Below are positions 46,405 to 55,545 of a stretch of DNA of 64,000 nucleotides, one piece after another (positions within the stretch are counted from its first letter, which is position 1; the number at the start of each line of letters is the position of its first letter). The stretch is from assembly GCF_024723255.1 (NCBI RefSeq), contig NZ_JANIAC010000001.1:759548-823547 (forward strand), given 5' to 3'. This DNA is from Aestuariibaculum sp. M13 (GTDB taxonomy: Bacteria; Bacteroidota; Bacteroidia; Flavobacteriales; Flavobacteriaceae). Below the pieces are notes generated by a model. That model did not search any database. It saw only the letters and a list, made by a program, of their open reading frames with translations, and was not told the origin of the DNA. The position numbers and the translations under genes were made by a program.

Positions 46405-48255
46405 TTATTGCTTTTTAGTAATTAATGATTGTATATGAAATACCGCTTCTTTAATTGGTAAACCGGTATTTGGTAAATCGTCGTAATCTTCTCTATCGGC
46501 TGGTGTGTCCGGATTTGGAAAATGACGTTGCTCACCAGTACGGAACATGATGCGTTCGATACCATCGGCAGGCGCATAAAATATCTGGCGAGATTCTTTG
46601 CCTCCATTTACACTTACCGTATATGATCTCAACGTAGTGTCTAAAATCACTTTAACTGTATAGGTTTTTCCAGCTTCATATTCTGAAATCGTTCTGAAAC
46701 GTGATCCTGCTTTAGTTTTTAAAATACCGTCGTTATCGAATACCAAACGAATAGATGGCAATCCGGTTTTATTCTGAAATTCAACCTGTAATAATCCGTG
46801 ATCGTCTTGTTCTGGTGTTACCGTAAACTCGGCTTCCATTTTTTGCGCAAACGGAATCACACGATCAACACGCGCATAATCAAACGGATCGTGGTCACGA
46901 AGGGTTAACGTTTTTTGGTTATTTGCTTTTTCAATTTCGGCTGAAGCCCAAGATAAATTATACACATTCCAAAGGTCTAATTCTTTACCGTCTTCTAAAT
47001 TGTTAAACACGTCTTTAACATCGCTATCAACAGAACTTTTAACAGGTACCGGAACCGAAGCTACCCAGATATCTTCTTTGTTCACACTATAACTCACCCA
47101 TAATTTACCATCGTCAGGTGTTCCGTTATTTTCAGTAATACCGCGAACATACTGAGGACCATACGACTTATAATTTCCACCATAACGCATTGGTGTAATT
47201 TCACCGTGAACCAATAATAAATCGGTATAATTTAAACCATCATCACTGGTTGAAACCGCTAATGGCCAACGGTATTCTGAAGGATTATAAACGGTTGCGT
47301 ATCGTCCGTCTGTTGTTTTTTGACCCCAGATTTTAGCATTGCTATTAACAAAACCAGGTGCTCTTAAAGGCATGTATTCCCATGTTTTTCCTTCGTCTTT
47401 ACTCATTGAAGTTAAAGCATGTTTCCAAAGCCCAACCACATTTCCGTTTGGTAAATGATAATAGCTAAAGGCTTTGTATTGTTTTTGAAGCGGAATTAAA
47501 GGATCGTCTCTATCGGCCTCTTCAACCCATTGCTGCATTTGTAATGGTTGCGATAATAATTCTTCACAAGCTTTTTTGAAGCCTCTGTCTTTACTCTTCT
47601 TATAGAATGGAAAGTTAGTATTCGATTCATTCCATCCGTGGTTATAACGAATAAAATAAACAGGTCCTAAACTACCGTCTTTGTAAATTTCACGAATCAC
47701 ACGACCAATCCCTTTTCCGTCGTTCGGACTATCTTTTTCATCCATAGAAACGCCGTAAAACGCTAAAGTAAAAAAGCGATTATCCGACGAGGTAAAAAAG
47801 CCCATGCGCTGGTGCATGGTCGCCGTTAAATTTTTAGCCACACCTTCTACACCTTCCTTCGTATAACCATCAGGAATGTTGTAAATAGGAAAAACGACTT
47901 CAGGAAAACTCCAGTTGTGGCCATCTTCAGAATGCATTAATAAGGTTTGACTTGGCGGAATATGCTCCCCCACAGGGTCACTTAAATAATTTAAGTAAAA
48001 CTTACCATTCCAATATGCCATATTGGTGGCGTGATTATAGGTCCAACCAAAACCATCGGCTTTCTCTGGGTGCTCACGGCTGGCACGCATAATTTGCGTG
48101 GCATGCACGCCAACAGCCAGAGGCAATTGTCCATGATGATAATCAACATTCGATAATGTTTTCCCTACATAACGTATGGTGTCTTGCTGTGCCGAAACGG
48201 TTGCCGCCCCACCTGCAATCAACAAAGCCACTGCTAAAAATATATTACGCTTCAT
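46405..48255 (-). CDS. Exported BNR-repeat propeller protein with concanavalin-like C-terminal domain
   Basis: A 616-residue protein with a signal peptide ending near TVSAQ at 23. Residues about 45-410 show propeller-like repeats: MHSEDGHNWSFPEVV, TSMSKDEGKTWEYMP, VSTSDDGLNYTDLLL. Residues about 430-610 look like a laminin-G/concanavalin-type sandwich (KMEAEFTVTPEQDDHGLLQVEFQ removed to short form: AEFTVTPEQ, LRSYTVSVNGG). Such BNR proteins in pectin loci include GH145-type and lyase-like enzymes, but I see no decisive motif. It directly precedes the second GH78 gene (1-base gap to the stop of one and start of the other), so it belongs to that operon. Confidence 0.65.
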   Translation of the reverse strand: MKRNIFLAVALLIAGGAATVSAQQDTIRYVGKTLSNVDYHHGQLPLAVGVHATQIMRASREHPEKADGFGWTYNHATNMAYWNGKFYLNYLSDPVGEHIPPSQTLLMHSEDGHNWSFPEVVFPIYNIPDGYTKEGVEGVAKNLTATMHQRMGFFTSSDNRFFTLAFYGVSMDEKDSPNDGKGIGRVIREIYKDGSLGPVYFIRYNHGWNESNTNFPFYKKSKDRGFKKACEELLSQPLQMQQWVEEADRDDPLIPLQKQYKAFSYYHLPNGNVVGLWKHALTSMSKDEGKTWEYMPLRAPGFVNSNAKIWGQKTTDGRYATVYNPSEYRWPLAVSTSDDGLNYTDLLLVHGEITPMRYGGNYKSYGPQYVRGITENNGTPDDGKLWVSYSVNKEDIWVASVPVPVKSSVDSDVKDVFNNLEDGKELDLWNVYNLSWASAEIEKANNQKTLTLRDHDPFDYARVDRVIPFAQKMEAEFTVTPEQDDHGLLQVEFQNKTGLPSIRLVFDNDGILKTKAGSRFRTISEYEAGKTYTVKVILDTTLRSYTVSVNGGKESRQIFYAPADGIERIMFRTGEQRHFPNPDTPADREDYDDLPNTGLPIKEAVFHIQSLITKKQ

Positions 48256-48278
48256 GTGTTTGTTTTCTATTTTATGAG

Positions 48279-48303
48279 ATGCTGAAATCTATTCAGCATG
48301 ACA
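48279..48303. repeat. Hairpin repeat with TGACA trailer
   Basis: ATGCTGAA (48279-48286) and TTCAGCAT (48292-48299) form a perfect 8-base stem with a 5-base loop, followed by GACA. It lies in the 55-base gap between the BNR gene and the GH43-like gene and is of the same family as the repeats at 30561 and 38111. Confidence 0.6.
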
Positions 48304-48310
48304 CTAATTT

Positions 48311-49231
48311 TTATTTTTTATTCTTTTCTTCAATTAAACCATTCAATACTTTTTGAGAAATAGTTGTAATGGTTCCGTGTTTGTGTCCTTCTGGTAAGCT
48401 GATTTCTAATGACACATCTTCAAAGGTTTTAAAATCTGAAGTCTTTACGGCTTTATAATTTTTCTCTCCGTAATTATCGTAATAAATCAACCACTCATTT
48501 TTTAATTTTAAAACGGTTGGCCCTTCTGATAAATGTCCTGAAAATGGCTCCGTAATGTCTGTAAATGGTCCGATTGGTGAGGTTCCAAAACCAACTTCAA
48601 TATCGCGTCTTGGTCTGGTATTATCTTTAATGATTAAGGCATAATCATCTTTACCTTTCTTCACAATCACACAATCTATCACACTAAAACCAGGATCTAA
48701 AAACAACTTCGTATCTGAATAGGTTTTGAAATCTTTAGTGGTTACATAATACATACGGTGATTGTTATCTTCCGCCTCTACTCCTTTCTCAAAACGATAC
48801 GGAATGGTCGATGCCCAGATAATGATATACTGATCCTGTTCATCGTCATAAAAAATTTCAGGCGCCCAAACATTCACAACTGTTGGTTCATGTTTCATTA
48901 CCGGAACGTATTGTTGCTCACTCCAATGGATTAAATCTTTTGAACTGGCGTAACCAAATCCATTACCACCTTTCCAGTCGGTGGTCCAAACCATGTGATA
49001 CGTATCATCTTTGCCACGAACAATAGAAGGATCGCGCATAATTTTACTATCGCCTGCTTCCGGTTTTAAGTAAGGCCCTTTTAGGTCTGTCCAATGGTAG
49101 CCATCTTCGCTGTAGGTTAAATACAAACCTTCGGTTGCCGGTTCTCTAAACGAAGTAAACAGATAAATGTCTTTTTTTGGCGCACAGTTAAATACAGTGG
49201 CTAAAAGCAGTATTATCAGGAATTTTTGCAT
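48311..49231 (-). CDS. GH43-like five-bladed propeller glycosidase (lipoprotein)
   Basis: A 306-residue lipoprotein (lipobox Cys16). It shows the GH43 triad pattern: an early Asp in SKIMRDPSIV near residue 66, the middle Asp in GFSVIDCVIVKKGK near residue 188, and the late Glu in GHLSEGPTVLKLKN near residue 238. WAPEIFYDDEQDQYIIIW near residue 121 is typical too. GH43 enzymes mostly remove L-arabinofuranose, D-xylose or beta-galactose. The substrate here is not readable. It lies between the BNR gene and GH28, with hairpin repeats on both sides. Confidence 0.78.
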   Translation of the reverse strand: MQKFLIILLLATVFNCAPKKDIYLFTSFREPATEGLYLTYSEDGYHWTDLKGPYLKPEAGDSKIMRDPSIVRGKDDTYHMVWTTDWKGGNGFGYASSKDLIHWSEQQYVPVMKHEPTVVNVWAPEIFYDDEQDQYIIIWASTIPYRFEKGVEAEDNNHRMYYVTTKDFKTYSDTKLFLDPGFSVIDCVIVKKGKDDYALIIKDNTRPRRDIEVGFGTSPIGPFTDITEPFSGHLSEGPTVLKLKNEWLIYYDNYGEKNYKAVKTSDFKTFEDVSLEISLPEGHKHGTITTISQKVLNGLIEEKNKK

Positions 49232-49281
49232 CTTTTAGTTTTAGTGGGTTACATCATGGTTTAAAAGTCATTTTAGCTGAA

Positions 49282-49312
49282 TGAGATTTCTCGACTCCAC
49301 TCGACATGACAA
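49282..49312. repeat. Degenerate hairpin repeat with TGACA trailer
   Basis: The segment GAGATTTCTCGACTCCACTC followed by GACATGACAA is a diverged copy of the TCGACTCC...TGACA type also seen at 38111-38155. Its stem is weak. It lies in the 113-base gap between GH28 and the GH43-like gene. Confidence 0.4.
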
Positions 49313-49344
49313 ACAACTATTTTAAACCTATTATTTACCAGAAA

Positions 49345-50910
49345 TTACTCAACAGTAATTTTAGCTTTTACTTCTTTTCCTTTTTTTAAAGGTGTCTTCA
49401 CGTTTTCAAAAACATTATTTTTCATGAATACACCTTTGGTATTCTCTCCTTCAACTTCAACATACACATCGGTTGGTTGCATTGGAAAATTATTATTTAA
49501 CAACACATTTGAAACGTTATTAATCTTTACCACCGGCGTATCTTTAATTGGCGTTTGCGTAGACACGTGATCTAGAATAATATTGCTGGACTCTTCAACT
49601 TTAAAAGCCGAACCAATAGAGGCATTTACTTTTACATCGTGAAACTCAATATCGCGAGCCGTAGTTACCGAAAACCCTTGCTCTGCCTCGATGTTGATAT
49701 TGGTAAATGATAAATTATGAATTGGCATTTCAGGAATTCCTATCACGCGGCCAGCCGTATTTACGTTGGTTGCCGTTACATTACTGATATGAATATTTCT
49801 AAAAATTGGCGTACGCTCTGAAACAGGTTCTTCAACCGTATTTTTATCATAGAATAAGTTGAACATAAACGCCTCCTTTTGAATGTTGTTCATCACCACA
49901 TTCGATACGCGAATATCTTCAACTACACCACCACGACCACGAGCTGCTTTTAATCGGATACCTCTGTCTGTTCCATCGAACACGCAATTTGCAATCGTAA
50001 TTTTTTTGATACTTCCAGACATTTCACTTCCAATAACCACACCACCGTGACCACTTAACATAGTACAGTTTGTAATGGTAACGTTTTCGGTTGGTGTTGC
50101 CCATTTTCTACCATCGGCATCACGCCCCGATTTAATGGTAATACAATCGTCTCCAACACTAATATGGCAGTTGGAAATGCGCACATTTTTACATGACGTT
50201 GGATTGATTCCATCGGTATTTGGTGAATACGGATTGTAAATTGACACATTATCTATGGTGATGTTATTACAAAACGCAGGATTGATCGTCCAGAATGGGG
50301 AATTTTGAATGGTTACACCTTGGATAGTGATATCTTCACATTTAAACGCCTGAAATAATGGCGGACGGTGAAACAGGTAACTTCTTGTTCTTTTGTAATA
50401 ATCAGCCGTTTGAATATGGCCGTTAGCTTCTTCAGTCATTTTTTGATATTTCGTCGGTTCTAATTTTTCTTTAGCCGACTCAATACGCCAGATTTCCTCC
50501 CACCAGGCACGACCTTGCCCATCAATAGTTCCACGACCGGTGATGGTAATGTTTTTTGCATCGCGTGCGTGTAATAAGGGCTTAAATGTCTGAATTACCG
50601 TACCTTCCCAACGCACTTCCATAAATGGTAAATAGTGGTCGAAATTGGTTGAAAATTTTATTAAAGCGCCAGCTTCAACATGTAAAACAATATTGCTTTT
50701 TAAGGTTAAAGCTCCGGTTAAATATTCACCCGCAGGAAAATAAACGGTTCCGCCACCAAATTCTGAAGCTTTATCTATCGCCCCTTGAATGGCTTCTGTA
50801 CATAATTCTCCTTTGTTATTTCCGCCGAGTTCTAAAATATTAAACCAGCCGTTATTAGCCCAACCCAATGCTGAAACTAAAACACAAAATATTAAAGCTA
50901 ATTTTCTCAT
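49345..50910 (-). CDS. GH28 polygalacturonase-family enzyme
   Basis: A 521-residue exported right-handed beta-helix (signal peptide ending near GWANN at 20). It has the GH28 active-site set: NTDGINPTSCKN near residue 232, SVGDDCITIKSG near residue 250 with the paired Asp, GHGGVVIGSE near residue 287, and RGIRLKAARG near residue 318. It would hydrolyse alpha-linked galacturonic acid, as endo- or exo-acting enzyme, or a rhamnogalacturonan bond. A GH28 is also present in the rhamnogalacturonan II loci of Bacteroides. It begins 9 bases before the GH140-like stop, seen in transcription order GH140 then GH28. Confidence 0.92.
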   Translation of the reverse strand: MRKLALIFCVLVSALGWANNGWFNILELGGNNKGELCTEAIQGAIDKASEFGGGTVYFPAGEYLTGALTLKSNIVLHVEAGALIKFSTNFDHYLPFMEVRWEGTVIQTFKPLLHARDAKNITITGRGTIDGQGRAWWEEIWRIESAKEKLEPTKYQKMTEEANGHIQTADYYKRTRSYLFHRPPLFQAFKCEDITIQGVTIQNSPFWTINPAFCNNITIDNVSIYNPYSPNTDGINPTSCKNVRISNCHISVGDDCITIKSGRDADGRKWATPTENVTITNCTMLSGHGGVVIGSEMSGSIKKITIANCVFDGTDRGIRLKAARGRGGVVEDIRVSNVVMNNIQKEAFMFNLFYDKNTVEEPVSERTPIFRNIHISNVTATNVNTAGRVIGIPEMPIHNLSFTNINIEAEQGFSVTTARDIEFHDVKVNASIGSAFKVEESSNIILDHVSTQTPIKDTPVVKINNVSNVLLNNNFPMQPTDVYVEVEGENTKGVFMKNNVFENVKTPLKKGKEVKAKITVE

Positions 50911-50918
50911 AATATCTC

Positions 50919-52352
50919 TTATTTTTTAGTCGTTAAAACCAATACCCAATCGTTTCCTTCCTCTTGTTCTCCAGGCGCATCAAAATCTAAAACACCTTCA
51001 TTTTTAAACGTTCCAACCGAAGTTGTTTCTCCAGTTGAAGGATTATACCAAGACGCCTCAATTTCTCCACCTTCAATAATGCCCATATTTGCTTTTATAG
51101 TTCGTCCGGTATAGGTATAAAACAAAGCGTAATCGTTACCACGTGTTGCAGCAATATAATCGTATTTTTCACCTTGATTGGCTACTAAAGCACTATCAGG
51201 AATACGGTTGAAATAATCGAATTTTAACATTAAATCCTTTAAATGAACCATTTGTCCTGCTCCCGGATCGTTTAAAGCATCAACCCAATAGGTTTTACTT
51301 CCGTAAGCTTCAGGAATTTTGTGATTGGCATGCATTTGCATGATGTGGTTGTTTCCGTAGGTGAATCCTGCTGCACCTGCAAAAACAGACCAATAACCGT
51401 AACGACGTAGGTCTTTAGCTTTCCAATGTGGTTGTAAGGTATCGTGTAACCCTTGAGGAATTCCTTCGTATGAAGGCTCACCATCTAAGGTTGGTTTTGT
51501 TGGTTTTAAGTTGAAATCGACATTAACAAATTTGTAGTTATCTTCGCCGTAATTACGTTCGGTATCATCCTGATCGTAACGACGGTGACCCGATTGAAAC
51601 ATATTAAAATCTAACCAGCTTACGTTATGAAAATCATCAGAGGAATCGGTACGACCACGTGGGTGAAAGGTTACCATGCGCTTTGGATTTTTTGCTTTTA
51701 AAATGCTTCCGATAGCATTCCAAAGTTCGGTATTTTGATTACCAAAGGTATCCCCTCCAACTAGCCAAATAATGTTATCGCGATCTTGAAAACGCTCTGC
51801 TAAAAAGTTAGCGTAAGCCTTAGCCTGCTCGATGCTCACCTCTCCTGCGGTTACCGGAGAACCCCAGATTGGCACCATGCCTAAATATAAATCGTTTTCT
51901 TTAGCAACATCTAAAGCATAATCAACATGATCCCAGAAATCGTAAGCTTCCTCATTATTGAAATCGTTCCCTTCGGTTACTAAGGGTTTCGACAAGTCTT
52001 TATTTACTAAAGCCGAATCACCATACACGTTCGCCGCATTTAACGAATGAATGGTCATGATTTGAATAACGTTATACCCTTTGTCCTTACGGTCTTTAAA
52101 GTAAACACCTAATTCCTCTCTATTCAATTTGTTAAAAGCTAACCAACCTGTATCTCCTAAATAGAAAAACGGTTTTCCATCTTCGGTTTGAAAATAATGT
52201 CCATTTTCTGAAACCTCAATATTCGGCATATTTGCCTCTGCTATGACTACTTCTTCTACTTTCTTTTCCTGATTTCCTTTACAAGAAACCATGACCGCTA
52301 TCATTCCTAAAATAGATAACCCCCTAAATAGTTTTGTTGTTCGCTTTTTCAT
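50919..52352 (-). CDS. GH140-like apiosidase (DUF4038 family lipoprotein)
   Basis: A 477-residue lipoprotein (lipobox Cys24). It has the DUF4038/GH140 pattern: FFYLGDTGWLAFNKLNREE near residue 63, the acid/base candidate in IIWLVGGDTFGNQN near residue 197, and the nucleophile candidate Glu in PTLDGEPSYEGIPQG near residue 290, with GYWSVFAGAAGFTYGNNHI following. A C-terminal beta domain has WYNPSTGE. GH140 cleaves the bond between apiose and galacturonan in rhamnogalacturonan II; apiose is otherwise rare in pectins. It is 13 bases downstream of the 1054-residue gene. Confidence 0.83.
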   Translation of the reverse strand: MKKRTTKLFRGLSILGMIAVMVSCKGNQEKKVEEVVIAEANMPNIEVSENGHYFQTEDGKPFFYLGDTGWLAFNKLNREELGVYFKDRKDKGYNVIQIMTIHSLNAANVYGDSALVNKDLSKPLVTEGNDFNNEEAYDFWDHVDYALDVAKENDLYLGMVPIWGSPVTAGEVSIEQAKAYANFLAERFQDRDNIIWLVGGDTFGNQNTELWNAIGSILKAKNPKRMVTFHPRGRTDSSDDFHNVSWLDFNMFQSGHRRYDQDDTERNYGEDNYKFVNVDFNLKPTKPTLDGEPSYEGIPQGLHDTLQPHWKAKDLRRYGYWSVFAGAAGFTYGNNHIMQMHANHKIPEAYGSKTYWVDALNDPGAGQMVHLKDLMLKFDYFNRIPDSALVANQGEKYDYIAATRGNDYALFYTYTGRTIKANMGIIEGGEIEASWYNPSTGETTSVGTFKNEGVLDFDAPGEQEEGNDWVLVLTTKK

Positions 52353-52365
52353 CTTTTATAAATAA

Positions 52366-55300
52366 TTATTTCTTTCTAATGTAAACTACTAATTCTGCTT
52401 TGTTGGTTTGTGGCTTTTTTAACTGGTGCCTCGATTTACCTTTTATACTGGTTGTTGAAATAACTTCGCCGTTACCGGAATCGATCCAGAACACGTCAAA
52501 CTTTCCGCTGTAACTGGTTAAGTCGATTTCTACGGTTTCAACATGTCTTAGATAAAATAAATATGCTTTTCCAGCATCTTCTAAAGACCAGATATCACTA
52601 TTTAAATCCTGAGTTTCATTAACAGTCATGTTGGTTAAATCCTGATAAAACCCATCGATATTTATAAATGGAATATTTGGCAACGACCCCCCAGCCATAA
52701 GAACAGGCCAGCCAAAACGAGGTGAAGCCATAGTAGAATACAAAACCGCTTTATTTGGGTATGCTTCGCGATACTCACTAACGGCACGATAAATTTGCTC
52801 TTCAGTTTCTTTACCGGTTTTCATTTTACGCGCATGCTGACGTGGTGCTAAATTTTTACCACCTTCGGGAGCATAAGCTGTTCCGTCTTGTCTGTAATGC
52901 CAGTAACGGATATCAATTAAGTCGACAATATTAACTCTAGATGCATCTTTTAAAATAGCATCCTGAACATCTTTAGTCGCGCTTAATCCTATAATACCGG
53001 TTTTTCCGGTTTCGTGTTCCCATTTTTTAACTTCATCCAACCAGAATTCCATGAAATGAAGTGGTCCGGTATATTCAGCACTTGTAAACTGAATAACATT
53101 GCTGTTATCAGCGAAATTTTCTAAAGATTTTCTAATGAAGCCTTCGTGAAGTTTTCTTCGGTTTTCATTAGTGACATCGTAGAACTGTTCTGCCATAAAA
53201 ATACGCTTATCGCCTGCATAAGGTGGTGGTTCAGGGAATCCTGTTCCGTTTACGTTGTTAATAGAACGCCAAGGCGAACTCGACCAATGCGCTCCGGCTT
53301 CGATAATGTTATGCTGAAAATACTGCTGATTAATTAGCAACTGGCCATTAGCTTCCGCTAAATCGGCAAAACGGTCTAAACGATTCCAGTACCAATCGTT
53401 GAATTTTGTTAAGTCGTATTTACTTAAGCCATCCCAAGCTAAACCTTGCCCAGTTCTTGCAAAAGGCTGCTCGTAAAACGGTGGCCACACATCGGCATCT
53501 ATTCTGCGTGTACGCTCATGGTCGTCCATACGACGTTCATACCATAAACCATAGTTGTGCTCTAAAGCAATAATGTTATTCTGGTTAAAGTAATCAACAA
53601 CCTCATTTAAATTGTCGGTAAAACCTGTTCCTGTTCTTCCCGGAACAAAACGCGTCACATGAGGTCTTGAATTATTTAAATCATGATTACGTAAACTACC
53701 ACGCCACCATTCAACCGTTTGTTGATTTCCGGCAATAAATTTCCCGTTAAAGGTTAGTTTTCCATTTACGATTTTTACAGTGCCTTTTTCTGAGGTTTTA
53801 TCTTCAGATTTTAATTTTAAATCGGTTACCGATTTTAATTTTGAAGCATTTACCGGTATCGGATTGGCTTCTGAAGATTGTTGAATCCATTGCGGCATGC
53901 TCATTACCGGAATTAAAGCCTCCTGAGTTAACACCTGAGCTTCATCTACCGTCGGACTTGAGGTTGGCTCTGAACCCATATCGTATACAAACGGATGCAT
54001 TGGTAGTTTTTCCAGTCGGTTTTCTAACTGCGCATAGAATAAACTTCTTGGCGTAATATGGTTATTTACATCTTTCCAATGCCCATTTCCGCCCATAATG
54101 CCTCCCCAGACACCAAATGCCCAATTCTGTGCTGTTGGAGGACTATAGTTTAATATTTTTGAAGCTGAAGTTTCCCAAAATACACTATTAGCTGCCGTCC
54201 AACCAGCACCACGACCAGTTTGTTCTCTATTGTTATAATTAATGCCCTGACCATCGACGTAAGACACATCGAACAAAACTCCTGTTGCCCAGGATCCAAT
54301 AGCACCACTGTTACTGTATGGCAAATACGAATGACATTGCACGAAAGCATTTGGTCCGGTAGTTCCTAAACCTCCAACAGCAAAATCGTTATATCCGTAT
54401 TCGGAATAACAACGCTGAAATAAGGTTTGTTGTCCTTCTGTGTAAAATGTATGCCTTCTAAAAGCTGCAATTTCTGAAACAGGTTCGGTAGCGATACAAT
54501 CTTCAACAGTGATTTGTTGTGCTGTTTTTAAAATGGCTACGGCTCCACCTGCAAAATATTTAAAGCTTACCTGACGTACCCAGGCATTTTTCACATTCGC
54601 CAAACTAATACCAAACCAGCGGTGTTCTTCGTCCTTCTCGTTCTCCGGATTGAAGGTTGACTGCATGTTAATATTTTCGACACCTACGTTTTCAATTCGA
54701 CCTGTCCAGCTATATTTTATAACTTCCGGTTTTCCGTAAGTATCATCTAAAGTCATGGTTAGCGGTGCACTTAACGTTACCTCGCTACCATTAATTTGTT
54801 TTACAACACGGTTCCAGGTGATGTCGAAATCCCGGGTTTTCCATCCTATCCAACCGGTTTCAGCTCCAAAGAAATCCATGCCTAAAGTCTTAATCCATTT
54901 ATCGGTTAAAGGCTGGCGAATGATAATCTCGTCGGAAGCTTTTAATTTTGAAGTATTCTGTAATTGAATTTTTTGAGCACCAAGCGGTGTATATGTTGTT
55001 TTAAATGCTAACGTATCGGCGTAAGTACGGTTATCAATACCTAAAACGCTCACCAAAGCTTCACGTTTTAAACCAGTTCCTAACAATACGGTCTGATTGT
55101 CTTCGTTTCCGCTTCCGCGAAGCACAACACCCGATGTTTTTAAATATAGAGTTCCGCTAAGTTTAAAAGTGCCTTTGTCTAAAAGTACGGCTCCACGGAA
55201 ACCGTTAGCATCAGGTTTTAACTGACTCACATAATCAATCGCTGCCTGAATGGTTTTGGTAGCATCTTCAGTTTGATTAGGTACAAAAATTTTAGCATCG

Positions 55301-55530
55301 ACCATTGGAATCGCTTTTTCAGACGCCATATAACCAGCATAAGAAAAATCAGGAATCTGATTCCCTAAGCTATCGGCAATATGCTGAACCTTTCCATTTT
55401 TATCTTTTATGATATCTGGAAAAGACGCCTGAGCAACTGCAACATTAGACACTAAACATATCGCTAAACTCGACAAAAGGACTTTACCCTGAAGATAAAG
55501 CCCTGTATTTTTTAACCCAATAAAACTCAT
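52366..55530 (-). CDS. Bimodular exported protein: pectate-lyase-like beta-helix plus uncharacterized barrel (DUF6298-like)
   Basis: A 1054-residue protein with a signal peptide ending near NVAVAQ at 34. The N-terminal part (about 75-560) is a pectate-lyase-superfamily beta-helix, with KTIQAAIDYVSQLKPD, GAVLLDKGTFKLSGTLYLK and VLRGSGNEDNQTVLLGTG. The C-terminal part (about 600-1050) does not fit a named CAZy family. It has many aromatic and acidic residues (LEHNYGLWYERRMDDHERT, VDLIDIRYWHYRQDG, FGWPVLMAGGS) and looks like a TIM-barrel hydrolase, of the type annotated DUF6298. It sits between the second PL1 gene and GH140. Role is presumably in pectin backbone or side-chain cleavage. Confidence 0.7.
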   Translation of the reverse strand: MSFIGLKNTGLYLQGKVLLSSLAICLVSNVAVAQASFPDIIKDKNGKVQHIADSLGNQIPDFSYAGYMASEKAIPMVDAKIFVPNQTEDATKTIQAAIDYVSQLKPDANGFRGAVLLDKGTFKLSGTLYLKTSGVVLRGSGNEDNQTVLLGTGLKREALVSVLGIDNRTYADTLAFKTTYTPLGAQKIQLQNTSKLKASDEIIIRQPLTDKWIKTLGMDFFGAETGWIGWKTRDFDITWNRVVKQINGSEVTLSAPLTMTLDDTYGKPEVIKYSWTGRIENVGVENINMQSTFNPENEKDEEHRWFGISLANVKNAWVRQVSFKYFAGGAVAILKTAQQITVEDCIATEPVSEIAAFRRHTFYTEGQQTLFQRCYSEYGYNDFAVGGLGTTGPNAFVQCHSYLPYSNSGAIGSWATGVLFDVSYVDGQGINYNNREQTGRGAGWTAANSVFWETSASKILNYSPPTAQNWAFGVWGGIMGGNGHWKDVNNHITPRSLFYAQLENRLEKLPMHPFVYDMGSEPTSSPTVDEAQVLTQEALIPVMSMPQWIQQSSEANPIPVNASKLKSVTDLKLKSEDKTSEKGTVKIVNGKLTFNGKFIAGNQQTVEWWRGSLRNHDLNNSRPHVTRFVPGRTGTGFTDNLNEVVDYFNQNNIIALEHNYGLWYERRMDDHERTRRIDADVWPPFYEQPFARTGQGLAWDGLSKYDLTKFNDWYWNRLDRFADLAEANGQLLINQQYFQHNIIEAGAHWSSSPWRSINNVNGTGFPEPPPYAGDKRIFMAEQFYDVTNENRRKLHEGFIRKSLENFADNSNVIQFTSAEYTGPLHFMEFWLDEVKKWEHETGKTGIIGLSATKDVQDAILKDASRVNIVDLIDIRYWHYRQDGTAYAPEGGKNLAPRQHARKMKTGKETEEQIYRAVSEYREAYPNKAVLYSTMASPRFGWPVLMAGGSLPNIPFINIDGFYQDLTNMTVNETQDLNSDIWSLEDAGKAYLFYLRHVETVEIDLTSYSGKFDVFWIDSGNGEVISTTSIKGKSRHQLKKPQTNKAELVVYIRKK

Positions 55531-55545
55531 TATGAATCTGCTATT

